From Prorocentrum cordatum (taxonomy: Eukaryota; Sar; Dinophyceae; Prorocentrales; Prorocentraceae): DNA of 64,000 nt. A program made the translations under genes and the position numbers. Positions 42,000 to 52,339 of the stretch are shown piece after piece; positions within the stretch are counted from its first letter, which is position 1, and each line of letters begins with the position of its first letter. The stretch is taken from assembly GCA_963575745.1 (NCBI GenBank), contig CAUYUJ010001758.1:394560-458559 (forward strand), written 5' to 3'. The notes below the pieces were generated by a model. It saw only the letters and a list, made by a program, of their open reading frames with translations. It made no database searches and was not told the origin of the DNA.

Positions 42000-42720
42000 T
42001 CACAGGGTCACCCAGAACTTCTGGAATTTGAGGATCCTTCCCAGCCCGCGATGCCAAGAGCTCCCCAAGACGGTACGAGAGTCCCCAGACCTCCCTGGAG
42101 CGTCCCAAGAGGACCTAGATGGCCGCACGACGACCCATGAGGTCCCCAAGACGCCCACATAGGCCTTCAAAAGGACCCCCAAAAAGCAAACATCGTCCCA
42201 TTCCCTCAGGATGACATACGCTTGTTGGATACACGCTTTGTTAATCGTAGCAGCGTCCAGGATCGTCCAAGAGGTCCCCGACATCGCCCCAGGACGATCA
42301 AGAGGCCCCCAAGAGCGCCCCCCAGACTGACCAAGAGGGCTCCAAGACTGCCCAAGAGATCCCCAAGACGGCCCGACCAGGGCCCAAGATGTCCCCGAAA
42401 GGCTCCCAAGAGAGGCCCAAGAGGTCAATGGGGAGGCTTCCAAGAGGGCCCAAGATGGCCCCAAGATGGCTTCCCGAAGGCCCTCGCTCCCCGAGACGGC
42501 CCAGGGCGGACCCAGGACGGCCCGAGAGGTCCCCGAGACGGTTTCAAAAAACGCCCAAAGGGACCATCAAGAAGGCCTCGAGAGGCCAGATTCATTGACG
42601 GCCCAACAGGCCCCCAAGATCGCCCCAAGACGGCCCAAAGGCGATCAAGAGGGGCCCCCAAAAAGGCCCAAGAAGGCCCCCAGACGGCTCAAGATCTCTT
42701 GCGATTTCCAAAGACTTCCC
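42000..42720 (+). repeat. Degenerate CCCCAAGA/GGCC minisatellite K
   Basis: Imprecise ~12-bp repeats such as CCCAAGACGGCC, CCAAGAGGTCCC and CCCAAGATGGCC. The complement forms 57890-59260. 41795-41999 upstream is unrecognised. Confidence 0.8.
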
Positions 42721-42839
42721 CCCATGGATGTTTATCCCATCTCGACAGAGGGCGGCAAAGGATGGAGGTTCGAGGTTCGACGATCGCAGCAAGCCTAATC
42801 CGCGGAGCGTGATGGCCCCGCAAGGGGACCGGCGGATAC

Positions 42840-42849
42840 ATACATACAC

Positions 42850-42887
<38 letters not shown>

Positions 42888-43420
42888 TCATACGCACCTC
42901 TGCGATGGAGTAAAGCTCAGGGGCGATGTGTTGTGAAGCCATGCTTCATGTGTTGGCTGTTTCGCTCGGAAAATCCACACATCACGCATAACACACACAC
43001 AGAGCACAGACAGCACCTTCAACACGCCGGACACACGACGAACACACGCACTCACACACAACACACACACACACACATCAAACGCAACACACACACACAC
43101 AGAACACACAGTACAAGCAACCTACAACGCGCACACACAACACACATGACACGTAGAATACGCAGAACACACATGATCCACACACAGCTCACACATAGTA
43201 CACGGCACAACACAACACCGCGCACACCACACACAGCACAAACCGTACACACGCCACACCACACCACACCACACCACACACAACACCACACCACACCACA
43301 CCACACCACACCACACCACACCACACCACACCACACCATCCACACAATCACACAATCACACAATCACACGCAATCACACAATCACACACATTCACACACA
43401 CGCACATCCTGCACATGTGT
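42840..43420 (+). repeat. (TA)n, (CA)n and (ACACC)n arrays
   Basis: TACA/TA repeats 42840-42890; ACAC-rich DNA from 42975; pure ACACC pentamers about 43250-43340; CACAAT repeats to 43400. Confidence 0.92.
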
Positions 43421-43979
43421 GTTGTATGAGCCTGTGCACGCACGTGCCACTTGTATCCGTTAGTATACATGTGTATAAATATGCATGTATATATATAGAG
43501 AGAGAGAGAGAGCGAACACAACTATACGGGTTCGTGTGCCTGTGTCCTTCTTCGTCCTCCATCCTTACTCGCTCCTCGCCCTTCTCCCCCATCTTTCCTC
43601 TCCCTCTCGCCTCCTCCTGCCTCCCCCTCCCGCCTCCTACCTTCTCTACCTCTTCCTCCAGCCTCCTCCTTGTCCTGCGTCCTCCTTCGCCGGGCCCCCT
43701 CCTCCTCCTCCTGCCTCCCCCTTCTCCTCCTCCTCCTCCTCCTCCTCCTCCTCCTCCTCCTCCTCCTCCCTCGCCCTCCTCCTCCCTCGCCCTCCTCCCT
43801 TGCCCTCCTCCCTCCTCGCCATCCCCATCCTCCTCCCCGCCCGCGCGTCTGCCGCGGGCCTCTCCAGCGGCCTGGGGCCCCGGGGGCTCAGGGAGTTCGC
43901 CGAGCCCAGCGACCAGGCGCCGCGGGCGCCAGTGCGCAGCGGCAGCACGGAGGGGCACGGGCGGGCCGGGGCTCCAGGA
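43421..43979 (+). repeat. CT-rich and (TCC)n tract with GC-rich tail
   Basis: (GA)n at 43496-43512; CT/TCC arrays 43550-43830. The GC-rich tail 43840-43975 could encode LREFAEPSDQAPRAPVRSGS after GGGCCTCTCCAG, a possible acceptor; support is too weak for a CDS. The tail ends in family G copy 3. Confidence 0.7.
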
Positions 43980-44174
43980 TCGGGCCGGACGAAAGGGGGG
44001 GATAGGGAAAGGGGGGGGTACGAAATTCGCTGCGCGTAGCTGGTTTCGGCCCCACCGAGGGGCCCATTCCTCGATACATGGCCGCCTCCGGCGCCGGGAG
44101 GCGCCGGGAAAATCGGCTACGTGAGCTGATTCTCAACCCCCCCCTTTGTTATCCCCCCCTTTCGCCCGACCCGA
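43980..44174 (+). mobile_element. MITE family G, copy 3 (195 bp, 5-bp TSD)
   Basis: Ends and length match copies 1 and 2. Flanked by CAGGA at 43975-43979 and 44175-44179. High similarity between copies indicates recent activity. Confidence 0.87.
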
Positions 44175-44415
44175 CAGGATCCGAGTCGGGCAGTGGCGAA
44201 GTGTCCTGGCCTGCCTACAGTGGGGGCGCTCGTCAAGAAACCACCTGCTTTTCGTCAGGGTATCCTCAGTTTCTTAGCTTCGCGCTCCGCGCGGTGGCTT
44301 CCCGCAGCCGGGGAAGGAGCGGCTGCGTTCAGGGTGCTCCGGGTCTCCCCTCAGGTGCACCTCGCGAGCGGGTTTTCAGGGTTGGGTTTCTTGCGAGGGT
44401 CTCTTGCGGCCGCGC

Positions 44416-44622
44416 CCGCACTGTATAGGCCCACCAAAGGACATTCTAAGAACCTTTTGTGGCTGGCACGAGATGTTCTTAGAACAGTTCTGGCTGAGAT
44501 TGGCTTGTTTTGACACATCGGGCTTCTGTTCTAAGAACATTGATTTATTTTTCGAACAAGTTTGGGTTCTAAGACCATTTCGTGGTCGGCCTATGGGAAT
44601 GCCGGGACGGTCGGTTCTCGCT
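44416..44622 (+). repeat. Dispersed repeat L, copy 1
   Basis: Several GTTCT(T/A)AGAAC palindromes and an AATGCCGGGACGGTCGGT tail. Diverged copies: 49200-49425 (GCTCTAAGAGC versions) and a tail fragment at 48378-48478. 44175-44415 is unrecognised. Confidence 0.62.
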
Positions 44623-44648
44623 TAACTGAGATCTTGCCGTCTCAGCGC

Positions 44649-44813
44649 TTCCCAACCGTCTTGGCTTTTGGATGATGCATCGCCCCGCGTCCTTCTTTCC
44701 GTCCTCCTTCCCCTTCTCCTCCTCTCTCCTCTCTCCTCTCGCTTGTGCACCCCCTTTCCCGCGCGTTCTCATCATCGTCGTCACCCCCCGCATCATCATC
44801 GTCATCCTCATCG

Positions 44814-44873
<60 letters not shown>

Positions 44874-44990
44874 GCATCATCAGCATCATCATCATCATCA
44901 GCGACCTCATCGTCCTTTCCGTGACTATCGTCATCTTCACCAGCGTCAGCATCTTCATCACCGTCATGGTCACCACCGCTATCATCGCCG
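44649..44990 (+). repeat. Module P copy 3, CT tract and (ATC)n array
   Basis: CTTCCCAACCGTCTTGG and CGCCCCGCGTCCTTC recall module P. CT-rich DNA and ATC triplets (44770-44990) follow in the order seen at 2446-2653, but no satellite C. Confidence 0.7.
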
Positions 44991-45554
44991 ACACTAAGCG
45001 TGATGCGGCCCTCTGTGCATCGGTCGACTGCTTCGTGCACACCTACTTGCAGTTGCGGTTGCGGACCGCTCCATCGGGGGCGTCGTTTGAACACATGGTT
45101 GAAGGCAGATCGGGGCTGCTGATGCAGCGCCACCCCCCGATTCGAGCTGCCATCCATCATGTCCGTAACCCTGTGGGTTAGTCCAGCTATCTTTCTGTTT
45201 TTGCCCGCCGCCTGCTGTGGACCTAGACCTGTCACCAGTCTGCCCCGCTGGGAGCGGCCGCCTCTCATGTGGCCTCGTTGCCTCTCTTCTCCCCCCCCCG
45301 CGGACTTGGGAATGCGCTCGCCGGCACATCGCACCCCAGCTTATGCGATTAGGCGGGGCCATCCCTTGTCTGCGTACCGCTGCTTGTTGGCTCTCCCTCG
45401 CTCGCGCGAGGTCGGGACAAGTACGAGGCGCAGTGCCCGCCTGAGGCTGCTGTCAGTTGCCGTCGGTGCTCGGAGGGGTCCCAGTGTGGCGAGCCGAACA
45501 GAAGATTTCAGCGGCATTGATCGATCGATTGGCCTTCCCGCCCTCTCAGGAGTG
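44991..45554. other. No gene called
   Basis: Low-copy sequence; the frame continuing from the ATC array (CASVDCFVHTYLQLRL) could be an exon but lacks support. Confidence 0.35.
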
Positions 45555-45715
45555 GAAAAACCGCACGGACACAAGTCATCGGCGACTCCCAAGAAAAATA
45601 AAGGAAAATATGGGAAGTGGGGGGGAAGACGAACAAACCCAGAAATTATGGGAATCTATCGGGAATCCTGGGCTCTGCGTCTATTTAGTTGCGTGTCCCT
45701 GGGTCCCTTCAGCCT
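45555..45715 (+). repeat. Dispersed repeat F, copy at 45.6 kb
   Basis: CCGCACGGACACAAG, CGACTCCCAAGAAAAATA, ATATGGGAAGTGGGGGG, GAAGACGAACAAACCCAG and GTTGCGTGTCCCTGGG in family order. Confidence 0.72.
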
Positions 45716-46113
45716 CGTCCTCCCTCCCTGCCGGTACCTGCTTGCTGCACCTCCCCCATCGGCGCCCACCCTTTGCGGTGGTTCGGCTGCCGTGGCGCCC
45801 AGCGGCCTGTCACTGTGAATTCGAAGCTGCAGCTCGACTCGGCTGCCGAAGGGCATTCTGCCTTACCGTGGTCACGTAGTCAAAACCATCACCAGCGTCA
45901 TCATCGCCATCATCGTCATCATCCGTTCATCGGCCCCATAAACATCGCCATCGTCACTATATACCACCAGTATGTTCATGCTAGCTACCTGTACCATTCC
46001 AGTTGTCATCGCCACCGTCGTCATCACAACCATCATCATCACCACCGTCACCATTGTCATCATCATCATCATCATCACCACCACCAACATCATCATCAAC
46101 ATCATCAGCATCA

Positions 46114-46165
<52 letters not shown>

Positions 46166-46548
46166 CACCGTCATCGTCATCGTCATCATCATCGTCATCG
46201 TCATCGTCATCATCATCATCGTCTTCAGCATGAACATCACCATCATCATCAGCACCATCACCATCATCATCATCATCATCATCATCGTCCTCATCATCAG
46301 TATCGTCATCATCATCATCAACATCAACATCATCGTTATCGTCGTCATCGTCATCATCATTATGGTCCGAAAAAATGCATCTTCATCATCACAATCACCA
46401 CCATCATCATCACCATCGACGTCATCATCACCGTATTCATATTCATATTCATCTTCATCATCAACGTCATTGTCATCGTCATCGTCATTTGCATTGTCAT
46501 CGCCCTCGTCATCGTCATCATCATCGTCATCATCATCGTCATCAGCAC

Positions 46549-46582
<34 letters not shown>

Positions 46583-46635
46583 GTCATCATCATCATCATC
46601 ATCAGCATCAGCATCAGCATCAGCATCATCATCAT
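45716..46635 (+). repeat. Long (ATC)n-rich array
   Basis: 45716-45880 unrecognised; 45890-46630 ATC/GTC/ACC triplets with one ~50-bp interruption near 46360. Poly-Ile, poly-His and poly-Ser frames here are artefacts. Confidence 0.92.
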
Positions 46636-46889
46636 CCTGGGCAGAGGGCAGCGAGGGCAACGGCTCCGCGGGCGACCCTGCTGACGGTCAATGGGCGGGG
46701 CCGAACCTTTCGGATGGCAGCAACTCGGCCGACAATGATTCGTACTGCACGGTGAGCTCTGGCGGCGGCGGCGGCCGAGGAGCCGCGGACGCAGCCAGAA
46801 AGGCAGCCGCCACGGCGACGCTAGCCGCAGCGGCGCTGATAGTGCAGGCAACGGCGCCGCGCCGCCAGCGCTACAGTCAACCCTCGTAG
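46636..46889 (+). CDS. Possible exon at the end of an (ATC)n array
   Basis: ATCATCCTGGGCAG|AGG gives a usable acceptor. The frame reads EGSEGNGSAGDPADGQ, then NLSDGSNSADNDSYCT, then Gly-rich and Ala-rich stretches, stop TAG at 46887. A donor-like GTGAGC at 46751, directly after the Cys-Thr codons, could end the exon earlier. Acidic, low-complexity protein; no domain recognised. Confidence 0.35.
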
Positions 46890-47194
46890 TAAGGACGATC
46901 GACTTCCCAAGGGTACCCTTGCATCCTCGCCTCTTCGGTCATTTTCGGTCCATCCTCAACCACTTGCGGTAGCCAGCTCCACTCGAAGAGCCTCGGCATG
47001 GGCGTCCAAGGCCCTTGCATCCTCACCGCACATCCTTACTATACGGGTTGATTGTAGCGGGGCCGCGCTGGTTGCCTCCACCGAGGGAAGGTGATCCCGA
47101 TCTCGGTGATGGTGCCACCGATACCAACCCCTAGGACCTAGGACCATCTTGTCCCGGTGGAGGCAACCCCTTGTTTTGGTGTTGGTGCTCATTT
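46890..47194. other. Spacer with a short inverted repeat
   Basis: GTTGCCTCCACCG (47078-47090) mirrors CGGTGGAGGCAAC (47156-47168), bounding about 91 bp. No gene. Confidence 0.55.
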
Positions 47195-47202
47195 CCAAGC
47201 CT

Positions 47203-47361
47203 TCGGTCGGGCGTGTCCCCCTACAGGCGGATTTCGGACGATGAATTCAAAATCGTCCAAAAATGTTCAAACGTGCTAAGAAATAGTCGAAACATCGTCC
47301 CCAGACTATGTTTTGACAATTTTTGAGTTGTCCTCCTGTAGAGGCACATGCCCGACTTCAT
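47203..47361 (+). mobile_element. MITE family A, copy at 47.2 kb
   Basis: TCGGTCGGGCGTGTCCCCC left end, right end the complement of GAAGTCGGGCATGTGCC. Flanked by exact octamers CCAAGCCT (47195-47202 and 47362-47369). Internal TCGTCCAAAAATG is shared. Confidence 0.9.
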
Positions 47362-47724
47362 CCAAGCCTCCAACAGCGTGGCGCAGAGCCACCGCCTGTG
47401 GACCTCCGGCGAGGGCGGCTGCGCGCTGCTGGCCTGCTGCGCGACCTGCGGCCGTGAATCACACGCCGACGGCCCCCGCGTGGCGGAGAGCTCCGCGCGC
47501 AGCGCAGCGGCGGGGCCTCCGACCGCCGGGCCGCTGCGCTGCGCCGCCTCCGCCGGGAGGCGCTCCAGACGCGCGGCGCCCGTCCCTGAGATCCTGGCGT
47601 CTCGATTTTTTCGAGGCGCGCGTTTTCGCCTCTTTGCGGGCCCCCGGACCCCCACGGGGTCGATGCGGCTCGACAAGTGGCGCAGGAAGATGTGGTCCAG
47701 GGCTCCGGGCGTGATTTTGCTGTA

Positions 47725-47725
<1 letters not shown>
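47362..47725 (+). pseudogene. Coding-like remnant, possible LINE C-terminal Cys-rich region
   Basis: The frame reads QASNSVAQSHRLWTSGEGG, then CALLACCATCGRESHADG with a CxxC pair, then RFFRGARFRLFAGPR. The layout resembles the Cys-containing tail of dinoflagellate LINE proteins. Weak call: no RT core is adjacent, and a family A MITE sits immediately upstream. Confidence 0.28.

Positions 47726-47730
<5 letters not shown>

Positions 47731-47766
<36 letters not shown>
47731..47766 (+). repeat. (TA)n microsatellite
   Basis: About 17 TA units. Confidence 0.95.
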
Positions 47767-47769
<3 letters not shown>

Positions 47770-47873
47770 GGAGCCCATGCCAAGACACACCCTGCTTGCC
47801 TCCAGGGTGCCCTGGGCTTCGTGGGTTTCGATGGCTCCGCTATGGAGAGCGTGACGCTGCCACCCCGAAAGTC

Positions 47874-47944
47874 CATGGACGCCCTGGGGTCTCAGGGTTG
47901 GCCTTCTTGTGGAAGCTTCCTCGTGGCCGGGCCCCCACGCTGCG
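47874..47944 (+). repeat. Dispersed repeat M, copy 2
   Basis: GTCCATGGACGCCCTGGGG, TCTCAGGGTTGG and GGCCGGGCCCCCAC match the complement of 5540-5612. Confidence 0.65.
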
Positions 47945-48477
47945 GTGCTGCAGTTTTTTTTTTCCGCTGCGTCGGAGCTCGTGGGCGGCGCAGCGCCACG
48001 GGGAGCCGGCGCCGGGCCCGAGCCGTGCCTCCAGGCCGACGCACGGAGGCCGAGGAGCAGGCAGGGGCGAGACGCTTCTGGCCTGCCTGCAGGCCCGCCG
48101 ACGAGTCCTCTAAGAGCCTCAGAGCGTTTCTTCTGGCTGGGCTGTCTTGGCTCATCTTCTCCTCCTCCTCCTCCTCCTCCTCCTCCTCCTCCTCCTCCTC
48201 CTCCTCCTCCTCCTCCTCCTCCTCCTCCTCCTCCTCCTCCTCCTCCTCCTCCTCCTCCCCCCTCCTCCTCCTCCTCCTCCTCCTCCTCCTCCTCCTCCTC
48301 CTCCTCCTCCCCCCTTCCTCCCTCTCCTCCTCTCCCCTGCTCGCGCGAGAGGAGCCCCGCGCGCCCCGGCCTCATCTTCTGAGGACACGGGTTTTGTTCC
48401 GATCGCGCGTCCGGGTGCTCAGAGCATGCCGCGGTGGGCCTCGAGGCATGCCTGGGCGGTCGGCCCCTGCTCCAGGC
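47945..48477 (+). repeat. GC-rich block and (TCC)n array
   Basis: 47945-48150 unrecognised; TCC triplets 48156-48310; 48378-48478 repeats the tail of family L (GGGCGGTCGGCCCCTGC). Confidence 0.8.
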
Positions 48478-48835
48478 AGCTGGCCCTGGGCCGTGCTGCT
48501 GGCCCTCGGCCCCGCGCGCGATGCGCACAGCGCCCGGGGGGTCGCCGCCACGTCGGCCTCGACTCCCCTTGCTGCGGCGCGGCTGGCCGTCCTGGCCCCC
48601 GGCGCGCCTCGGCGTCACCCCAGCATGCTTCTGCTGTGTGCGCGTCGCTCCCCCAGGGGCGGCGCGCGCACTGAGAAGTCTTCTGGCACATGCGTCGCGG
48701 CGGGCGCCTTCTGGCCACGCCGCTCGGGAAACGGTGCACCGCAAGATGGGCATGCAGCATGTTCGGGTCGGACGCGCGCCTCCAGGGAGGACCTATCGTA
48801 TCAGTCTGTCTCTGTGCGTCCCATGGCGCGCGCCG

Positions 48836-49868
48836 CGCCGTGCGGAGCGCTTTGTGGCCCGGGGCCCCGGGCCCGTTCCGCGTGCCCGGCACGAGCGCAG
48901 AGGAGTGCGATTCAGATGAGGAGGAGGGGGAGGAGGAGGAGGAGGAGGAGGAGGAGGAGGAGGAGGAGGAGGAGGAGGAGGAGGAGGAGGCGGAGGAGGA
49001 GGAGGAGGAGGGAGGAGGAGGGAGGGAGGCGGAGGAGGAGAGGAGGAGGAGGAGGAGGAGGGGGAGGAGAGGAGGAGGGGGAGGGGGAGGAGGAGGAGGA
49101 GGAGGAGGAGGAGGAGGAGGAGGAGGAGCCACCCTCTGGGGGGCGCCCTTCCTCTGGGGTCGCCCCGCCTCGTTGGGGCGGCCTTGTTCGAGCGGCGGCG
49201 AAACGTCCTGGCCGAACTATAGGGCCACTTAAGACTCTCCCAGTAACCTTCTGTGGTCTGCTTGACATGCTCTCAGAACACCTCCGGCTCAGACTGCCTT
49301 GCTTCCGCTCATCGGGCTCATGCTCTAAGAGCACTGCTCTCGTTACAGGCACACCTCTGGGTTCGGAGAGCACGCGGCGCCAGGCCTCTCGGAATGCCGG
49401 GGCGGTCGGTCCCTGCTGCCTTTGTGCGGCTGGGAGTGCTCGGCGGCTCTGGCCCGTGGGCCCTCGGGTGCCCTGTGGGGCGCCTGGCGTGAGCCTCCGA
49501 GAGGGGCCCGGGAGCCTCGCGTCGGCCGCGCGCGGATGCAGAGTCCGCACGGCAGGTGCGCCCCCAGAGGAAGGGTGCCCCCCAGAGGGTGGCTCCTCCT
49601 CCTCCTCCTCCTCCTCCTCCTCATTCCATCGCGCTCCTCCTCCTCCTCCTCCTCCTCCTCCTCCTCCTCCTCCTTCCTCCTCTCTCCTCCTCCTCCTCCT
49701 CCTCCCTCCTCCCTCCTCCTCCTCCGCTCTCCTCCTCCTCCCTCCTCCTCCTCCTCCTCCTCCTCCTCCTCCTCCTCCTCCTCCTTCCATCGCGCTCCTC
49801 GGCGCTCCTGCCGTGCACGCGGCACGGGCCGGGGGCCCGGGGCCACAGAGCGGTCCGCACGGGGTAGG
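48836..49868. repeat. ~1-kb inverted repeat with GGA/TCC arms
   Basis: Left arm 48836-49166, right arm 49555-49868. Outer ends match as GTGCGGAGCGCTTTGTGG against its complement near 49845; inner ends as GAGCCACCCTCTGGGGGGC against 49555-49598. Each arm holds 170-210 bp of GGA or TCC triplets. The ~390-bp centre carries family L copy 2. Confidence 0.85.
49200..49425 (+). repeat. Dispersed repeat L, copy 2, at hairpin centre
   Basis: GCTCATCGGGCTCATGCTC, TAAGAGCACTGCTCT and GGAATGCCGGGGCGGTCGG parallel 44416-44622. Confidence 0.6.
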
Positions 49869-50244
49869 TGCGCCCCCCACTCCTGGCCCCCTTGCTGAGC
49901 TCGCACCTGGTCATCATCACGTGCAGCGACAATGGCAATCACGAGGTGAGCGAACCTGCCGGCGGGCTCCTCCTCCTCCTCCTCCTCCTCCTCCTCCTCC
50001 CCAAATGTGAGTTGTTTTGACATTACCTGTCGGCGCCGAGGCGCCACCGCCCCGCCCCTCGTAGGGCCGTCCCGCGTGACGCGGGGGCGCAGTGTCCAGT
50101 GTCCAGTGTCTGGTCATCATCACCACCATCACCATCCTGCGCATCATCATCGTCCTGTTTGTCGCCGTCGTCACCATCATCAGCACCGTCATCTTCGTCT
50201 TCACCTGCGCCATCATGATCGTCATCGCTGTTACCACCATCGCC
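49869..50244 (+). repeat. (TCC)n and (ATC)n tracts before satellite C
   Basis: TCC triplets 49970-50000 and ATC-rich DNA 50115-50240 lead into diverged satellite C units. Confidence 0.8.
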
Positions 50245-50715
50245 GTTTCGGTGCACCCTCACGCGTTCTGCGGCCCCACAGGGGATCCCCCATAATGTCC
50301 CAATGCAGGGGGCCGCATGCCTTCTCCACACGATTTCGGCACACCCCTCACGTTTCGTGGCCCAGACCCCAGACGGAGCTCCACCGAAGGTTCCAGCGCC
50401 AGGGCCCACTTGCGTTCTCCATGCCATTCCGGCGCACCCGTTACGCGCTTCGTGTTCCGAAAGGGAGCTCCCGCGAAGGCCCAAGTGCCAGGGCCGGCAT
50501 GCCTTATCCACACCGTTTCAGCTCATCCTCACACGTTGCGCGGTCCAAGATGGAACTCCGCTCGGGGCCCGCATGCTTGCGACCGTTTCGGAGCACCTCT
50601 CGCACGTTCCGCGGCCCCTGAAAGGTGCTCCGACTAAGGCTCCAGCGCCAGGGCCCGCATGCCTTCTCCGCACCATGCCGGCGCGCCCCTTTACACGCTT
50701 CGTGGCCCCAGCGCC
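50245..50715 (+). repeat. Satellite C, strongly diverged array
   Basis: About five units recognisable by GGCACACCCCTCACG, TTTCGTGGCCC, GGAGCTCCACCGAAGG and CCAGCGCCAGGGCC; several bases per core differ. Confidence 0.82.
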
Positions 50716-51289
50716 AGGCCCGGCGTCGGGGCCGGTCTTCTCTCCGCGGGGCAGCTGGTCGCTTGCCCCGTGCCCCGAGGGCGGCCCCCCCCCCGGGGAC
50801 GCCGAAACGAGGCATCCGCGGACGGCTTATGTGCACCGCGTCGCGGGGGCCTTTCCCGAGGCGTAGTCGCTCTTCGACCCAGAAATAGCACAAGACTCGT
50901 CGAGCATGAAGTGACGGTTTTGGTTTTCAGCGCTTGTCTGTCCCCCACCCTCTTTGTTCATTCAAGCTTCGCGCGGCCCGCTTAGCTTCGACCGGAAGAG
51001 GTTCGCTGTCGACCCGCGAATCAAAAAAACAACTCCAACTCTTTCATGAGCCGGTCGGCCCACGCACGCGGGTGTCCGAAGTTCGGCAGTGCCCTCGCAG
51101 CATTGAAGAAAGCGTTTCCTGACAAGTGCCCGAACTGTCGGGCGCTTCGATTTTGAACGGCGTTTCAATGTATGTTTGACGAGGCTTGTAGGGTATCTTG
51201 TTTTTGCTCGACCCCCAGAGCTGCGTTGGAGCGGGGCCTGATGGGGAGTCCGATCATGGTGCCTCGCATGGGCGCCGTTCGAGGAAGCA
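50716..51289. other. No recognised feature
   Basis: GC-rich then mixed sequence; no domain recognised. Confidence 0.4.
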
Positions 51290-51650
51290 AGGGAAACGGT
51301 TGCCGTGACCCAGATGCTCGTTCCGGGGACCTTCCTGGGGCCCACCTGACGGATCTGTTCGACTCTAGTTCGACTTTAGTCCGACTCGGGTGCGCCTCGG
51401 GGACTCAGGGCCGCCTCAAGCCGACGGACGTTCGACGCAGCTTCGACGCACGAGTGGAGCGAGTGCCTCCAGGAAGGCCCTCAGGTTGCCGAGGGGAGCG
51501 GTTGCCGTGACTGTTCGTGGCGCTCCATGGTCCAGGAGCACTCCCTTCGAGGATCGACCCCCGGGGCCTCTCCTCTTGGTGCGGCCGCTCCAGAGTGAGC
51601 GAGCATCCAAGGGGCACGGTTGCCGTGACTCTTCGCGGTGCTCGAGGGTC
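51290..51650 (+). repeat. Dispersed GGTTGCCGTGAC blocks
   Basis: CGGTTGCCGTGAC occurs three times (near 51297, 51499 and 51617), each preceded by AAGGG or GGGGAG; the last two are followed by C/TTTCG and a GTGGCGCTC or GCGGTGCTC block. Confidence 0.6.
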
Positions 51651-52339
51651 ATGGCGTCCGCTTCCGCATCTCCTCCTCCACGACGGCGCTGGAAACAAGT
51701 TTTTCTGGCGTCGTTAGGGCCAGGCAGATACCGCATGGCGCACAAGTAAGCAAGGCATGGAGATGACAAGATGAACCCGGGGCTTGTTCTCTGGTGCTGC
51801 CTTCCCGACAATTCTCGGCGCGGAGCCAGCTTTGGCGGCGCGAGCGCCTCGGGAGTCCCTCAGGACACCCCCCGGTCGGGAAAAGCCAGGACCCCAGGTA
51901 AGAGGACCCGGTTAGTAGTAGGGCCCTGGAGCCCCTGAATTGGCCAGAATCACTAAACCAGGTCTGCCGTAGCTGGTGTTTTTTCGGGTTGACGGCAGTT
52001 CCGGTTAGCGGAACGGGCGGGGGGGGCGTCCCCCAGTACACATCACTAAACTAGGTCCCACTAAACTTAGTTCTGCCAACGCCCGACCCAGCCCCGATCC
52101 TCACTCCCCAGATTTGTGATCGTTTTCTTATTCATGATTTTGCCGATCGGCGCGGGCCCTCGCACCCCCTCGGAGCCAGAGCCCCCCCCCTTCCCCCCAT
52201 TTCCGCTCAATGTCGAAACGCCGAATAAGATTATCCCGGCAAAGCAACCTAACAGCGATGTGTAGGAGCATATCTGGAAGCATTCCCCTTAAGATTCAGA
52301 TGAGAATCCAGTTGTAGAATTCTGCTGTTCTCGCAGTCG
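51651..52339. other. No gene; short direct repeat
   Basis: ATCACTAAACCAGGTC (51950) and ATCACTAAACTAGGTC (52042) bracket a GC-rich segment. The remainder is unrecognised. Confidence 0.5.

Noticed and set aside
40435-44174. Family G copies as segmental duplications
   Set aside because: Similarity stops at the element ends and two copies have their own 5-bp target duplications.
47677-50010. 777-codon frame
   Set aside because: Mostly poly-Ser, poly-Arg and poly-Pro from TCC and GGA arrays, crossing a TA microsatellite and an inverted repeat.
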